A DNA stretch of 64,000 nucleotides from an uncultured Collinsella sp. (lineage in GTDB: Bacteria > Actinomycetota > Coriobacteriia > Coriobacteriales > Coriobacteriaceae). How positions within the stretch are numbered: position 1 is the first letter of the stretch; every line of letters begins with the position of its first letter. The DNA is taken from the NCBI GenBank assembly GCA_900539735.1, contig UQDE01000007.1, positions 1 to 64,000 of the forward strand, read 5' to 3'. The notes under the pieces were generated by a model. It was not told where the DNA came from, made no database searches, and was given only the letters and a program-made list of their open reading frames with translations. Shown in pieces: positions 7,900 through 15,626 of this stretch. The position numbers and the translations under genes are program-made.

Positions 7900-9753
7900 T
7901 TACATCTGCTCGGGCGCGGAAACGCCAACAAGGGTGAGCACCAGGGCGAGCGTCACGCGGACGGCGTCGCAAGCGGCCAGACGGGCACGCGAAAGCTCGG
8001 GGTCGACGGGACGGCCCTCGCTCGGCAGAACCTGGCAGGCAGCGTAGAAGCTGTGGAAGTCGCCGGCAAGTTCCTCAGCAAAGTGCGTCAGACGGAACGG
8101 GGCGCGGTCGCGAGCGCAGCTGGCGATGAGGTCAGTGAGCTCGTTGAGCTTACGCGAAAGGGCGAGCTCGGTCGGGTCGGTCAGCAGCGAGTAATCGACG
8201 TTCTCACCGATGGCCTTGGCGGCGACGGCCTTCATGCCCATCTCGTCAGCCTGCTCGGGCGTAACGTCAGCGGCACGGCGCAGGATGGAGCACACACGGG
8301 CGTGAGCGTACTGCACGTAGTACACCGGGTTGGAGTTGTCGCGTTTCTTAACGGCCTCAATATCGAAGTCGACCATCTGGTTGGAGCTCTTGGAGATGAG
8401 CGTGTAGCGAGCGGCATCGGAGCCGACCTCGTCGACGAGCTCCTGCAGGGTCACCATGGTGCCCTTGCGCTTGGACATACGGACGGGCTTGCCGTTGCGC
8501 AGCAGGTTGACGAGCTGGCCCAGCAGAACCTCGAACTTGCCGGGGTAACCCAAGGCGTCGCAGACGCAGCGGACGCGCTCGATGTAGCCGTGATGGTCGG
8601 CGCCCCAGATGTCGATGACGTGGTCGACGCGCTGGAACTTATCCCAGTGATAGGCAACGTCGGAGGCGAAGTAGGTGTACTCGCCGTCGGACTTGATCAG
8701 AACGCGGTCCTTGTCATCGCCCAGGTCGGTGGAGCGGAACCACAGGGCGCCGTCCTTGGTGTAGAGATAGCCCATCTTGTCGAGCTTCTCAAAAGCGCGG
8801 TCGACGGCGGAGGTGCCGGCGGTCTCGCCCTCGGTGTCCTTCACATACAGCGAGCGCTCGGAGAACCAACGATCGAAGTCGCAGTTAACGGCATGGCAAA
8901 GGTCGCGCATGTTGTCGACCATCTTTACATAGCCGCGCTCGCGGAAGCTCTCCATGCGCTCCTGCGGATCGGCGTTGACCCACTTATCGCCGTCGGTGCG
9001 CCAGAACTCGGCGGCCTCGTCGATGATGTAGTCGCCGCCGTAGGAGTCCTTGCCCAGGGTCTCGGCAAAGTTGTCCTGATACGGATGGGTCTCGGGATGC
9101 TCGTCGTTCTCGTCGGCAACGAAGGCGTCGCGGTCTGCGATCAGCAGCTTGTGAGCCTCGTCGATATCCACGCCCTGCTTGGCGATGATGTCGGCAAGCT
9201 GCATATAGCGCGTGCTGATGGAGTTGCCGAAGGTGTTCATCTGAGAGCCGTGGTCGTTGATGTAGAACTCACGCTGGATGTCGTAACCGGCATGGTCCAT
9301 AACGCGGCAGAGCGAATCGCCCAGAGCGGCCCAGCGGCCATGGCCGATGTGCATGGGGCCGACGGGGTTGGCGGAGACGAACTCGACCTGGGTCTTCAGG
9401 CCGCCACCGACGTTGGACTTAGCGAAGTCCATACCCTTCTCGCGAGCCTCGCCAAAGATGGCATTCTTGACGGCAACGGAGAGGTAGAAGTTGATGAAGC
9501 CGGGGCCTGCGATCTCGACCTTCTCGATCGCGGGGTCCTCGGGCATATGGGCAACGATGGCCTCGGCGATCTTGCGCGGGGCGCAATGGGCCAGCTTGGC
9601 GGACTTCAGGGCCATGGTAGAGGTCCACTCGCCATGAGAAGTGTCAGCCGGTCGCTCGATAGCGCAATCGTCAAGTTCAAATGCAGAAAGGTCGCCGGCC
9701 TCCTGGGCCGCAGCAAGCGCAGCGCGTACCAGCTCTTCAATCTTCTCGGGCAT
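7900..9753 (-). CDS. argS: Arginyl-tRNA synthetase
   Basis: Class I aminoacyl-tRNA synthetase that charges tRNA-Arg with arginine in the cytoplasm. The 617 residues contain the HIGH signature (MHIGHGRWAALGDSL, near residue 136), the KMSKS-equivalent RMSKRKGTM near residue 425, and a C-terminal DALR-type anticodon-binding domain ending in LVLTLVGVSAPEQM. The start at 9753 was chosen because AGGAGGATCT precedes that ATG; the frame is open 43 codons further up without family similarity. I see no T-box in the leader. Monocistronic with its own terminator. Confidence 0.97.
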   Translation of the reverse strand: MPEKIEELVRAALAAAQEAGDLSAFELDDCAIERPADTSHGEWTSTMALKSAKLAHCAPRKIAEAIVAHMPEDPAIEKVEIAGPGFINFYLSVAVKNAIFGEAREKGMDFAKSNVGGGLKTQVEFVSANPVGPMHIGHGRWAALGDSLCRVMDHAGYDIQREFYINDHGSQMNTFGNSISTRYMQLADIIAKQGVDIDEAHKLLIADRDAFVADENDEHPETHPYQDNFAETLGKDSYGGDYIIDEAAEFWRTDGDKWVNADPQERMESFRERGYVKMVDNMRDLCHAVNCDFDRWFSERSLYVKDTEGETAGTSAVDRAFEKLDKMGYLYTKDGALWFRSTDLGDDKDRVLIKSDGEYTYFASDVAYHWDKFQRVDHVIDIWGADHHGYIERVRCVCDALGYPGKFEVLLGQLVNLLRNGKPVRMSKRKGTMVTLQELVDEVGSDAARYTLISKSSNQMVDFDIEAVKKRDNSNPVYYVQYAHARVCSILRRAADVTPEQADEMGMKAVAAKAIGENVDYSLLTDPTELALSRKLNELTDLIASCARDRAPFRLTHFAEELAGDFHSFYAACQVLPSEGRPVDPELSRARLAACDAVRVTLALVLTLVGVSAPEQM

Positions 9754-10095
9754 AGATCCTCCTTGTGTTAAAGCCCCCGAGCTCTTGGTCACTCGTAGGG
9801 CAAAAGCCAGAGTTTGTAGCACTCTATCACAAGCGACGGGCACTGTCGCAGGGTAAAGCCAATCGATATTGCATATGCACAAAATTGACTACAGCTTGCA
9901 TGGAGTCACTCAAAGATGCCAGTCTGCCTGCAGATTATGCAGGCGTTGAAAATGCATAAAGGTGTGAATGAGCTGCGCCTGTTATCGAATACTCTTACCT
10001 ATCGGAGTTGTGTGCTTTTCCTGCATAAAGTAAGGGTTTGCGCACGTCAGCGTGTTATTCTAGACATACGTAAATTCGTATAAGTTGGAGGCAGC
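9754..10095. other. Divergent intergenic region argS / carD-like gene
   Basis: 342 bases between two divergent genes that must hold both promoters. TATTCT at 10056-10061 is a possible minus-10 for the CarD-type gene but lacks a well-spaced minus-35. No ORF, T-box or clear terminator seen. Confidence 0.4.
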
Positions 10096-10581
10096 ATGTT
10101 CTCAATCGGTCAACACGTCATTCATCCGGGTCAGGGAGTCTGCACCGTCGTCGGTTTTAGGGACGACACACCGCAGCCCATGCTACTGCTCGAGACCAAG
10201 CAGGGACATGCGCAGACGATCCTCATGTACCCCGTGGCGCAGGCCGACCGTTTGCACGCCGCCATCTCGCAGCAAGATGCCGAGCACCTGCTGAGCCACT
10301 ATGACGAGCTGGAGTGCGACACCTTTACCGAGCGCAACAGCTCGCTTGAGGAGACACACTTTAAGCAGCAGCTCAAGCTGGGCGCGCCCGAGACGGTCCG
10401 CGTGGCAAAGACCATGATGCACCGCATTCGCCAGGCCGAGGAAGCTGATAAAAAACCCAGCTCCTACTACATGCGCGTACTCAAGGAAGCCAAGCGCCGC
10501 TCCATCGAGGAGTTCGCCGTGGCCCTTGGCGTCACCGAGGAGGCCGCCGAAGCCCGCCTAGCCCAAGCCGCCCTCAACTAA
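10096..10581 (+). CDS. CarD-family transcriptional regulator
   Basis: A 161-residue protein of the CarD/CdnL family, which binds the RNA polymerase beta subunit and stabilises open promoter complexes. The N-terminal RNA-polymerase-interacting Tudor-like domain starts with FSIGQHVIHPGQGVCTVVGF (residues 2-21), and the C-terminal half is the helical DNA-binding region with KPSSYYMRVLKEAKRRSIEE. Length and domain order match actinobacterial CarD. The ATG is preceded by TTGGAGGCAGC. It is followed by one copy of the dispersed terminator-like palindrome A. In actinobacteria such proteins are often essential and govern rRNA transcription. Confidence 0.9.
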   Translation: MFSIGQHVIHPGQGVCTVVGFRDDTPQPMLLLETKQGHAQTILMYPVAQADRLHAAISQQDAEHLLSHYDELECDTFTERNSSLEETHFKQQLKLGAPETVRVAKTMMHRIRQAEEADKKPSSYYMRVLKEAKRRSIEEFAVALGVTEEAAEARLAQAALN

Positions 10582-10594
10582 CCCATCCGCGCCA

Positions 10595-10635
10595 AAAACC
10601 ACCACAAAGGGGACAGGCACCTTTGTGGTGGTTTT
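10595..10635 (+). repeat. Palindromic repeat A, copy 1 (terminator-like)
   Basis: AAAACCACCACAAAGG and CCTTTGTGGTGGTTTT form a perfect 16-bp stem around GGACAGGCA. It starts 14 bases behind the CarD-type stop. A/T tracts on both sides allow termination in either direction. Confidence 0.9.
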
Positions 10636-10689
10636 CTTGTTCTAGTAGTATTCATTCTTATCGATACCCACGAGCACAAGGAGTCTCTT

Positions 10690-11289
10690 ATGGCAGAGCC
10701 GCTTACCGCCGGAATCACCCGCGACCGTGCGTTCGAACTGCTCAACGAGCACAACAAAGATCCGTTCCACATCACCCACGGCGAGACGGTCGAGGGCACC
10801 ATGCGCTACTTTGCGCGCGAGTTCGACCCAGAGAACGAGGAGTTTTGGGGCATCGTCGGTCTGCTGCACGACCTGGATTGGGAGGAGCATGAGGACGACC
10901 CCATGAACCACACCATCTATGCTGCCAAGATTCTTAAGGATGAAGGTGCGTCTCCCGAGCTCATTCGCGCCATCCAGACGCACACGTCGGACTTCAATAC
11001 CTCGCTGCCCAAGCCCGAGCTGCAGATGGAAAAGATCCTGTTTGCCTGCGATGAGCTCACCGGCCTGATCGGCGCTGCAGTCATCATGCGCCCGAGCAAG
11101 AGCGTTATGGACTTTACGACCAAGTCGCTCAAGAAGAAGTTCAAGGACAAGCGCTTTGCCGCCGGCTGCTCGCGCGACGTGATTTCGCAGGGCGCCGAGA
11201 TGCTGGGCTGGGAGCTTCCTGAGCTCTTCGACCGCACCATCGCAGCCATGCAGTCCTTCGCCCCCGACCACGATACCTTCCAGGCCTAA
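10690..11289 (+). CDS. HD-domain hydrolase
   Basis: A 199-residue metal-dependent phosphohydrolase of the HD superfamily. The metal ligands are visible as HITHGE near residue 30, the HD pair in GLLHDLDWEEHEDDP (~residues 58-72), NHTIYAAKIL, and a later HTSDFN. The C-terminal half is helical with KSLKKKFKDKRFAAG. Small stand-alone HD proteins of this type act on nucleotides or phosphate esters; the substrate is unknown here. The ATG follows AAGGAGTCTCTT. It lies between two copies of palindrome A, so it is probably a single-gene transcript. Confidence 0.8.
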   Translation: MAEPLTAGITRDRAFELLNEHNKDPFHITHGETVEGTMRYFAREFDPENEEFWGIVGLLHDLDWEEHEDDPMNHTIYAAKILKDEGASPELIRAIQTHTSDFNTSLPKPELQMEKILFACDELTGLIGAAVIMRPSKSVMDFTTKSLKKKFKDKRFAAGCSRDVISQGAEMLGWELPELFDRTIAAMQSFAPDHDTFQA

Positions 11290-11304
11290 CCGCCCGCGCC
11301 ACTT

Positions 11305-11345
11305 AAAACCACCACAAAGGGGAAAGGCACCTTTGTGGTGGTTTT
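11305..11345. repeat. Palindromic repeat A, copy 2 (terminator-like)
   Basis: The same 16-bp stem as copy 1 around GGAAAGGCA. It fills the gap between two convergent genes, 16 bases from the HD gene stop and 15 bases from the proA stop, where a bidirectional terminator is expected. Confidence 0.9.
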
Positions 11346-11359
11346 TGTTTGCGCGGACG

Positions 11360-12646
11360 CTAGGGGCGGACCTGGCCGGTGCCTCGAAGCTTGTATTTGT
11401 AGGTGGTGAGGGCCTCGGCGGCAAAGGGGCCGCGGGCGTGGAGCTTTTGGGTCGAGATGCCGATCTCGGCGCCCAGGCCAAACTCGCCGCCGTCGGTAAA
11501 GCGCGTGCTGGCGTTGGCATATACGGCCGAGGCATCGACCGCATCCAAGAAGCGCTCGCAGGCGTCCACGTCCTCGGAAATGATGGCCTCGGAATGCATG
11601 GTACCGTAGCGGTTGATGTGTGCGATGGCCTCGTCCTCGCTCGCCACGACCTTCACGCTCATCTCGAGCGCCAGATACTCGCGACCCCAGTCCTCCTCAG
11701 TCGCGGCGACGTAGTCATCGCCCTCCACAAAGCCGGCGTCAGCGCACGCGGAGCACGTAGCCTCGTCGCCGTGAATGAGCACGCCGTGGTCATGCAGCAC
11801 GGCCACGACCGCGGGCAAGAACGTATCGGCCACAGCACGGTCGACCAGCAGCGACTCAACGGCATTGCACACGCCTACGCGCTGGGTCTTGGCATTGACG
11901 ATAATATTGAGCGCCTTATCAAAGTCGGCGGATTCATGCACGTAGATGTGGCAGTTACCCGTGCCCGTCTCGATCACCGGCACAAGCGACTCGCGCACAC
12001 AGCGCTGGATCAGGCCTGCGCCGCCACGCGGAATGAGCACGTCGACAATGCCGCGGAGCTTCATGAGCTCGCCAGTGGCCTCGCGGTCGGTGGACTCAAT
12101 CACCGACACGGCCTCGCGCGGGAAGCCCTTGGTCTCGAGCGCATCGGCCAGCAGCTCAGAAATCATGGCGCACGAGTGATAGGCTAGCGAACCGCCGCGC
12201 AGAATGCAGGCGTTGCCGGTGCGGATGCAGATGCCGGCGGCGTCGGCCGTCACGTTGGGGCGCGCCTCGTAGACCATGGCAACCAGGCCCAGCGGCACAC
12301 TCACGCGCGTAAGGTCCACGCCACTCGCAAGCACACGGTGATCGAGCACGCGGCCCACGGGATCGGGCAGCTCGGCGAGCTTCTCCAGGCCGGCGGCCAT
12401 GCTCTCAACGCGCTCGGGCGTCAGCAGCAAGCGGTCGAGCAATCCGACCGAGGTGCCCGCATCACGCGCAGCGGACATATCGAGCTCGTTGGCGGCGACG
12501 ATGGAGTCGACACCGTTGCGCAGTGCTGCGGCCATGGCGCGCACGGCCTCCTGGCGTTGCTCGTCGCTCGCCGTGGCAAGCGAGGCCGACGCTGCCTTGG
12601 CGGCAACGGCAAGATCGTGGACATACGTGGCTATATCGACCGACAT
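11360..12646 (-). CDS. proA: Glutamate-5-semialdehyde dehydrogenase (gamma-glutamyl phosphate reductase)
   Basis: Second enzyme of proline synthesis: reduces gamma-glutamyl phosphate to glutamate-5-semialdehyde with NADPH. The 428 residues carry the aldehyde-dehydrogenase fold with VYEARPNVTADAAG (~residues 125-140), GTGNCHIYVH, the catalytic cysteine in RVGVCNAVES (about residue 261), and EFGLGAEIGISTQKLHARGP near the C-terminus. Full length for the family. Its partner proB lies 1.7 kb away in the same orientation, separated by a hydrolase gene on the other strand, so the two are not one operon. The ATG follows GAGAAAGGGCCGCCC. Confidence 0.97.
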   Translation of the reverse strand: MSVDIATYVHDLAVAAKAASASLATASDEQRQEAVRAMAAALRNGVDSIVAANELDMSAARDAGTSVGLLDRLLLTPERVESMAAGLEKLAELPDPVGRVLDHRVLASGVDLTRVSVPLGLVAMVYEARPNVTADAAGICIRTGNACILRGGSLAYHSCAMISELLADALETKGFPREAVSVIESTDREATGELMKLRGIVDVLIPRGGAGLIQRCVRESLVPVIETGTGNCHIYVHESADFDKALNIIVNAKTQRVGVCNAVESLLVDRAVADTFLPAVVAVLHDHGVLIHGDEATCSACADAGFVEGDDYVAATEEDWGREYLALEMSVKVVASEDEAIAHINRYGTMHSEAIISEDVDACERFLDAVDASAVYANASTRFTDGGEFGLGAEIGISTQKLHARGPFAAEALTTYKYKLRGTGQVRP

Positions 12647-12758
12647 GGGCGGCCCTTTCTCCTAGAAGTTTGCAACCATGGTAGCCGATTTGCGCATGAC
12701 CTCACCTGCGGCGGTAGAATTGGTCAACCCGAAACACCGCAACGAACGGAAGCATCAC

Positions 12759-14177
12759 ATGGCGCTCATCACTTCGTACCACGTCCCCGGCCTGTATGTC
12801 GAGGACCACAGCATCGACGTCCCCCTTGACTGGCGCGGCCTGGAGCCGATGCTCCTGGCCGTCGGCAGCACCATGCGCCGCGGCGCTATGCCGGCACCAA
12901 TCGCCGGCGCGCCCGAGAGCATCAAGCTCTTCTATCGCGTGGTTTGCGCGCCCGACCGCATCAACGACGATCTGCCGCTGCTCCTGTTTTTACAGGGCGG
13001 CCCCGGCGGCGAGAGCCCGCGTCCGTTGTCGCCCACAAGCGATGGCTGGATCGAGGAGGCCGTCAAACACTTCCGCGTGGTCCTGCCCGACCAGCGCGGC
13101 ACCGGACGCAGTAGCTGCGTGGACGGACGCACGATCGCGGCCTTGGGCGAGCGCGCCGAGGCAGCCGGCGCCGATGCGGACCGCTCGCAGGCAGACTTCC
13201 TCAAGCGTCACCTCGCCAGCTCTATCGTGCGCGATTTTGAGTACCTGCGCCTGGTGGGCTTTGGCGGCAGGCCCTGGGTCACGCTCGGGCAGAGCTACGG
13301 CGGCTTTTTGACGCTGAGCTATCTGTCGCTCTTCCCCGAGGGCGTGGCGGCAAGCTTTACCTGTGGTGGCATTCCGCACGTGCCGGCGAGCGCCAGCGAG
13401 GTCTACGCGCACACCTTCCCGCGCATGGCCGCCAAGACGCAGCAGTATTACGACCGCTACCCCGCTGACGTCGAGCGCGTGGCAGCCCTGGCCGATGCGC
13501 TCGAGGCTCAGAAGCCCGTGCTGCCCGACGGCTCGCCGATGACGGTTGAGCGCCTACAGCTCATGGGCAGCGACTTTGGCATGAAGCCGAGCTTTGAGCG
13601 CATGCATTGGATTATCGATCATGCTTTTGCTGACGGCGACGGCACGCTGAGCTGCGGTGCCTCAGTATCCGATAGCTTTTTGATGCGCGCCTTCGAGCGA
13701 ACCAACACGCGCACGAATCCACTGTACTGGACGCTGCAGGAGTTCATCTACGCCGACGGCGACACCATGCCCATTCGCTGGGCCGCGGCAGAAGAGAAAG
13801 CTCATCGTGCCGAGTTCGACACACTCGCGCGCCCGCTCATGTTTACCGGCGAGGCCATGTTCCCGTGGATGTTTGAGCAGATGCCCGAACTTAAGCCCTT
13901 CAAGCCGGCGATGGACCTGCTGATGGACGACACCAGCTGGGACAAGATCTACGACCCGCAGCGCCTGGCCTGCAACGAGGTGCCGCTCCAGGCCGCCGTG
14001 TATTTCGACGACATGTACGTGGATTCGGGTCTGCAGCTCAACACGCTCAGCCGCGTGGGCAACTCGCACGCCTGGGTGACCAACGAGTTCGAGCACGACG
14101 GTCTGCACGGCAGCGTGGTGTTCAAGCACCTCTTCGACGAAGCCCTCAACCGTGGAGATCTGCGCCAAATCTTCTAG
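12759..14177 (+). CDS. Alpha/beta hydrolase, proline iminopeptidase type (peptidase S33)
   Basis: A 472-residue serine hydrolase that by family releases N-terminal proline from short peptides. The oxyanion-hole motif LQGGPGGES lies near residue 83, the LPDQRGTGRS segment follows, and the nucleophile is the Ser of LGQSYGGF near residue 182. The probable acid and His are in the C-terminal DDMYVDSG and EHDGLHGS segments. I chose the ATG at 12759, preceded by ACGGAAGC; the frame is open 27 codons upstream without family features. It divides proA from proB, which makes proline recycling from peptides a plausible role, but substrate preference is inferred. Confidence 0.85.
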   Translation: MALITSYHVPGLYVEDHSIDVPLDWRGLEPMLLAVGSTMRRGAMPAPIAGAPESIKLFYRVVCAPDRINDDLPLLLFLQGGPGGESPRPLSPTSDGWIEEAVKHFRVVLPDQRGTGRSSCVDGRTIAALGERAEAAGADADRSQADFLKRHLASSIVRDFEYLRLVGFGGRPWVTLGQSYGGFLTLSYLSLFPEGVAASFTCGGIPHVPASASEVYAHTFPRMAAKTQQYYDRYPADVERVAALADALEAQKPVLPDGSPMTVERLQLMGSDFGMKPSFERMHWIIDHAFADGDGTLSCGASVSDSFLMRAFERTNTRTNPLYWTLQEFIYADGDTMPIRWAAAEEKAHRAEFDTLARPLMFTGEAMFPWMFEQMPELKPFKPAMDLLMDDTSWDKIYDPQRLACNEVPLQAAVYFDDMYVDSGLQLNTLSRVGNSHAWVTNEFEHDGLHGSVVFKHLFDEALNRGDLRQIF

Positions 14178-14181
14178 CAAA

Positions 14182-14237
14182 GGAGTGTCCCCAACTGCCG
14201 GCACCAAAGGAACGTCCCCAAGTGCCACCCAAGTGCC
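14182..14237. repeat. Dispersed repeat B fragment behind the S33 hydrolase
   Basis: Contains GGAGTGTCCCCAACTGCCGG, AAGGAACGTCCCCAAGTGCC and a further AAGTGCCGG. The same words recur at 27045-27123 and 51748-51770. It begins a few bases behind the stop at 14177. Confidence 0.6.
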
Positions 14238-14274
14238 GGTAACAGCAACATCGCAGGCAGAGGACGGAAAGCGA

Positions 14275-14372
14275 AAACGCCCCTAAGCGAGCAAGGTGAC
14301 GTGAAAGAGGAGGGCATTGACCTTTTGGTCATGCCCGACGATTGAACGTCAGATTGCCGCTTAGGGGCGTTT
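14275..14372. ncRNA. Candidate structured RNA element, 98 nt
   Basis: Nested complementary segments define a long hairpin: 14275-14289 pairs perfectly with 14358-14372 (15 bp, AAACGCCCCTAAGCG), GCAA 14291-14294 with TTGC 14354-14357, TGACGT 14297-14302 with ACGTCA 14346-14351, and GGGCATTGACC 14312-14322 with GGTCATGCCC 14327-14336 with one bulge. It sits between the convergent S33 and proB genes. The T-runs on either side are short, so it is more elaborate than a normal terminator. Transcription and strand are unknown. Confidence 0.5.
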
Positions 14373-14386
14373 GCAGCGTCGACCCG

Positions 14387-15514
14387 TTAGGCGAAGACGA
14401 TCAGATTATCCCTGTGTATCGCCGGCTTCTCGGCCAGATCTGCGAGCAGGCGGTTGCTGGCAATCTGGTCCTGGCGGCGTCCTGCCGCAAGCTCCAGCAC
14501 GTCCGAATCAGCCTCGGCGATACCGCGAGCAACGACCATGCCGCTCGGGTCGCACACGTCGAGCACATCGCCCTCGGCAAAATCTCCATCGACCTGGCGA
14601 ATGCCCACCGCGAGCAGCGATGAGCCACGGCTGACCAGCGCCTTCGCAGCGCCGTCGTCAACCGTTACCGAGCCATGTGCCTTGTCACCCAGCGCGATCC
14701 ACAGCTTGCGGGGCGCAATATCCAGGCGCTCCGCCGGCGGGTCGAACAGCGTGCCCACGCTCTCGCCACGGGCCAGACGCACGAGCGCATCGGGCTCCTC
14801 GCCCGAGCAGATCACGCTCTGAATGCCGGCCGTCATCAAAATGCGGCTCGCGCGAATCTTGGTGATCATGCCGCCGGTGCCCACCGACGTCGAAGAATCG
14901 CCCGCCGAGGCAATGATCTTGGCATCGATCTTATGCACGACCGGGACGAACTCGGCCGTGGGGTCCTCGTGCGGATTGGCGGTATAGAGGCCATCGATGT
15001 CCGAGAGCGTCACGCACAGATCGGCAGAAACCAGGCAGCTCACAAGCGCCGCCAGCGTGTCGTTGTCGCCGAACTTGATCTCATCGACGGTAACGGTGTC
15101 GTTCTCGTTGACGACCGGCACCACGCCCAGCTCCACCAGGCGCAGCAGGGCGTCGCGCGCGTGCAGGTAGGACGTGCGGCGCGCCGTGTCGTGACGCGTG
15201 AGCAGCACGAGCGAGGTGAGCAGGTCGCGCGCATGGAACTCCTCGTCGTAGGCCGACGAGATGATGCACTGACCGGCCGAGGCGCAGGCCTGCAGGCTCG
15301 GCAGGTCGCCGACCGGCTTGCGGTCGAAGCCCAGCACGGGATAGCCGCAGGCAATGGCACCCGAGCTCACCACGACCAGGCGCCAGCCAAGCTCGCGCAG
15401 CGCTGCGGCCTGGTCGGCAAGCCCGCCGATAAAGGCGCGGTTGACCTTGCCGTCGGCGCCCACCACCGTGGACGAACCGATCTTTACCACCATCGTTTTA
15501 TAAGAAGTCGTCAT
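14387..15514 (-). CDS. proB: Glutamate 5-kinase
   Basis: First enzyme of proline synthesis, phosphorylating glutamate with ATP. The N-terminal amino-acid kinase domain (~1-260) starts VVKIGSSTV and contains VVSSGAIACG, VVNENDTV, KFGDNDTLAALV and the GTGGMITKIRASRI loop. The C-terminal PUA domain (~280-370) is present, as in the long ProB form that is feedback-inhibited by proline. 375 residues is full length. It is transcribed towards the structured element at 14275-14372 and the S33 hydrolase. proA lies beyond, on the same strand. Confidence 0.97.
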   Translation of the reverse strand: MTTSYKTMVVKIGSSTVVGADGKVNRAFIGGLADQAAALRELGWRLVVVSSGAIACGYPVLGFDRKPVGDLPSLQACASAGQCIISSAYDEEFHARDLLTSLVLLTRHDTARRTSYLHARDALLRLVELGVVPVVNENDTVTVDEIKFGDNDTLAALVSCLVSADLCVTLSDIDGLYTANPHEDPTAEFVPVVHKIDAKIIASAGDSSTSVGTGGMITKIRASRILMTAGIQSVICSGEEPDALVRLARGESVGTLFDPPAERLDIAPRKLWIALGDKAHGSVTVDDGAAKALVSRGSSLLAVGIRQVDGDFAEGDVLDVCDPSGMVVARGIAEADSDVLELAAGRRQDQIASNRLLADLAEKPAIHRDNLIVFA

Positions 15515-15585
15515 ACGTCAAACCAATCGAATGTCGAGCGTTCGGGCGAGCTGGGGCAGTCGGGGCGCCTAGTGCGGAACGGACG

Positions 15586-15626
15586 AAAATGATCCGTTTT
15601 CCTCCGTCCCCTTCGGATCATTTTGC
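15586..15626 (-). terminator. Palindrome E / terminator over the pncB stop
   Basis: AAAATGATCCG and CGGATCATTTT form an 11-bp stem around a loop containing CTCCGTCCCC. The stop codon of the nicotinate phosphoribosyltransferase (15618-15620) lies inside one arm. Confidence 0.7.

Noticed and set aside
7888..9771. 627-codon plus-strand frame opposite argS
   Set aside because: Exactly covers argS, whose HIGH and KMSKS motifs are intact; the antisense product is Leu/Val/Asp/Gly low-complexity.
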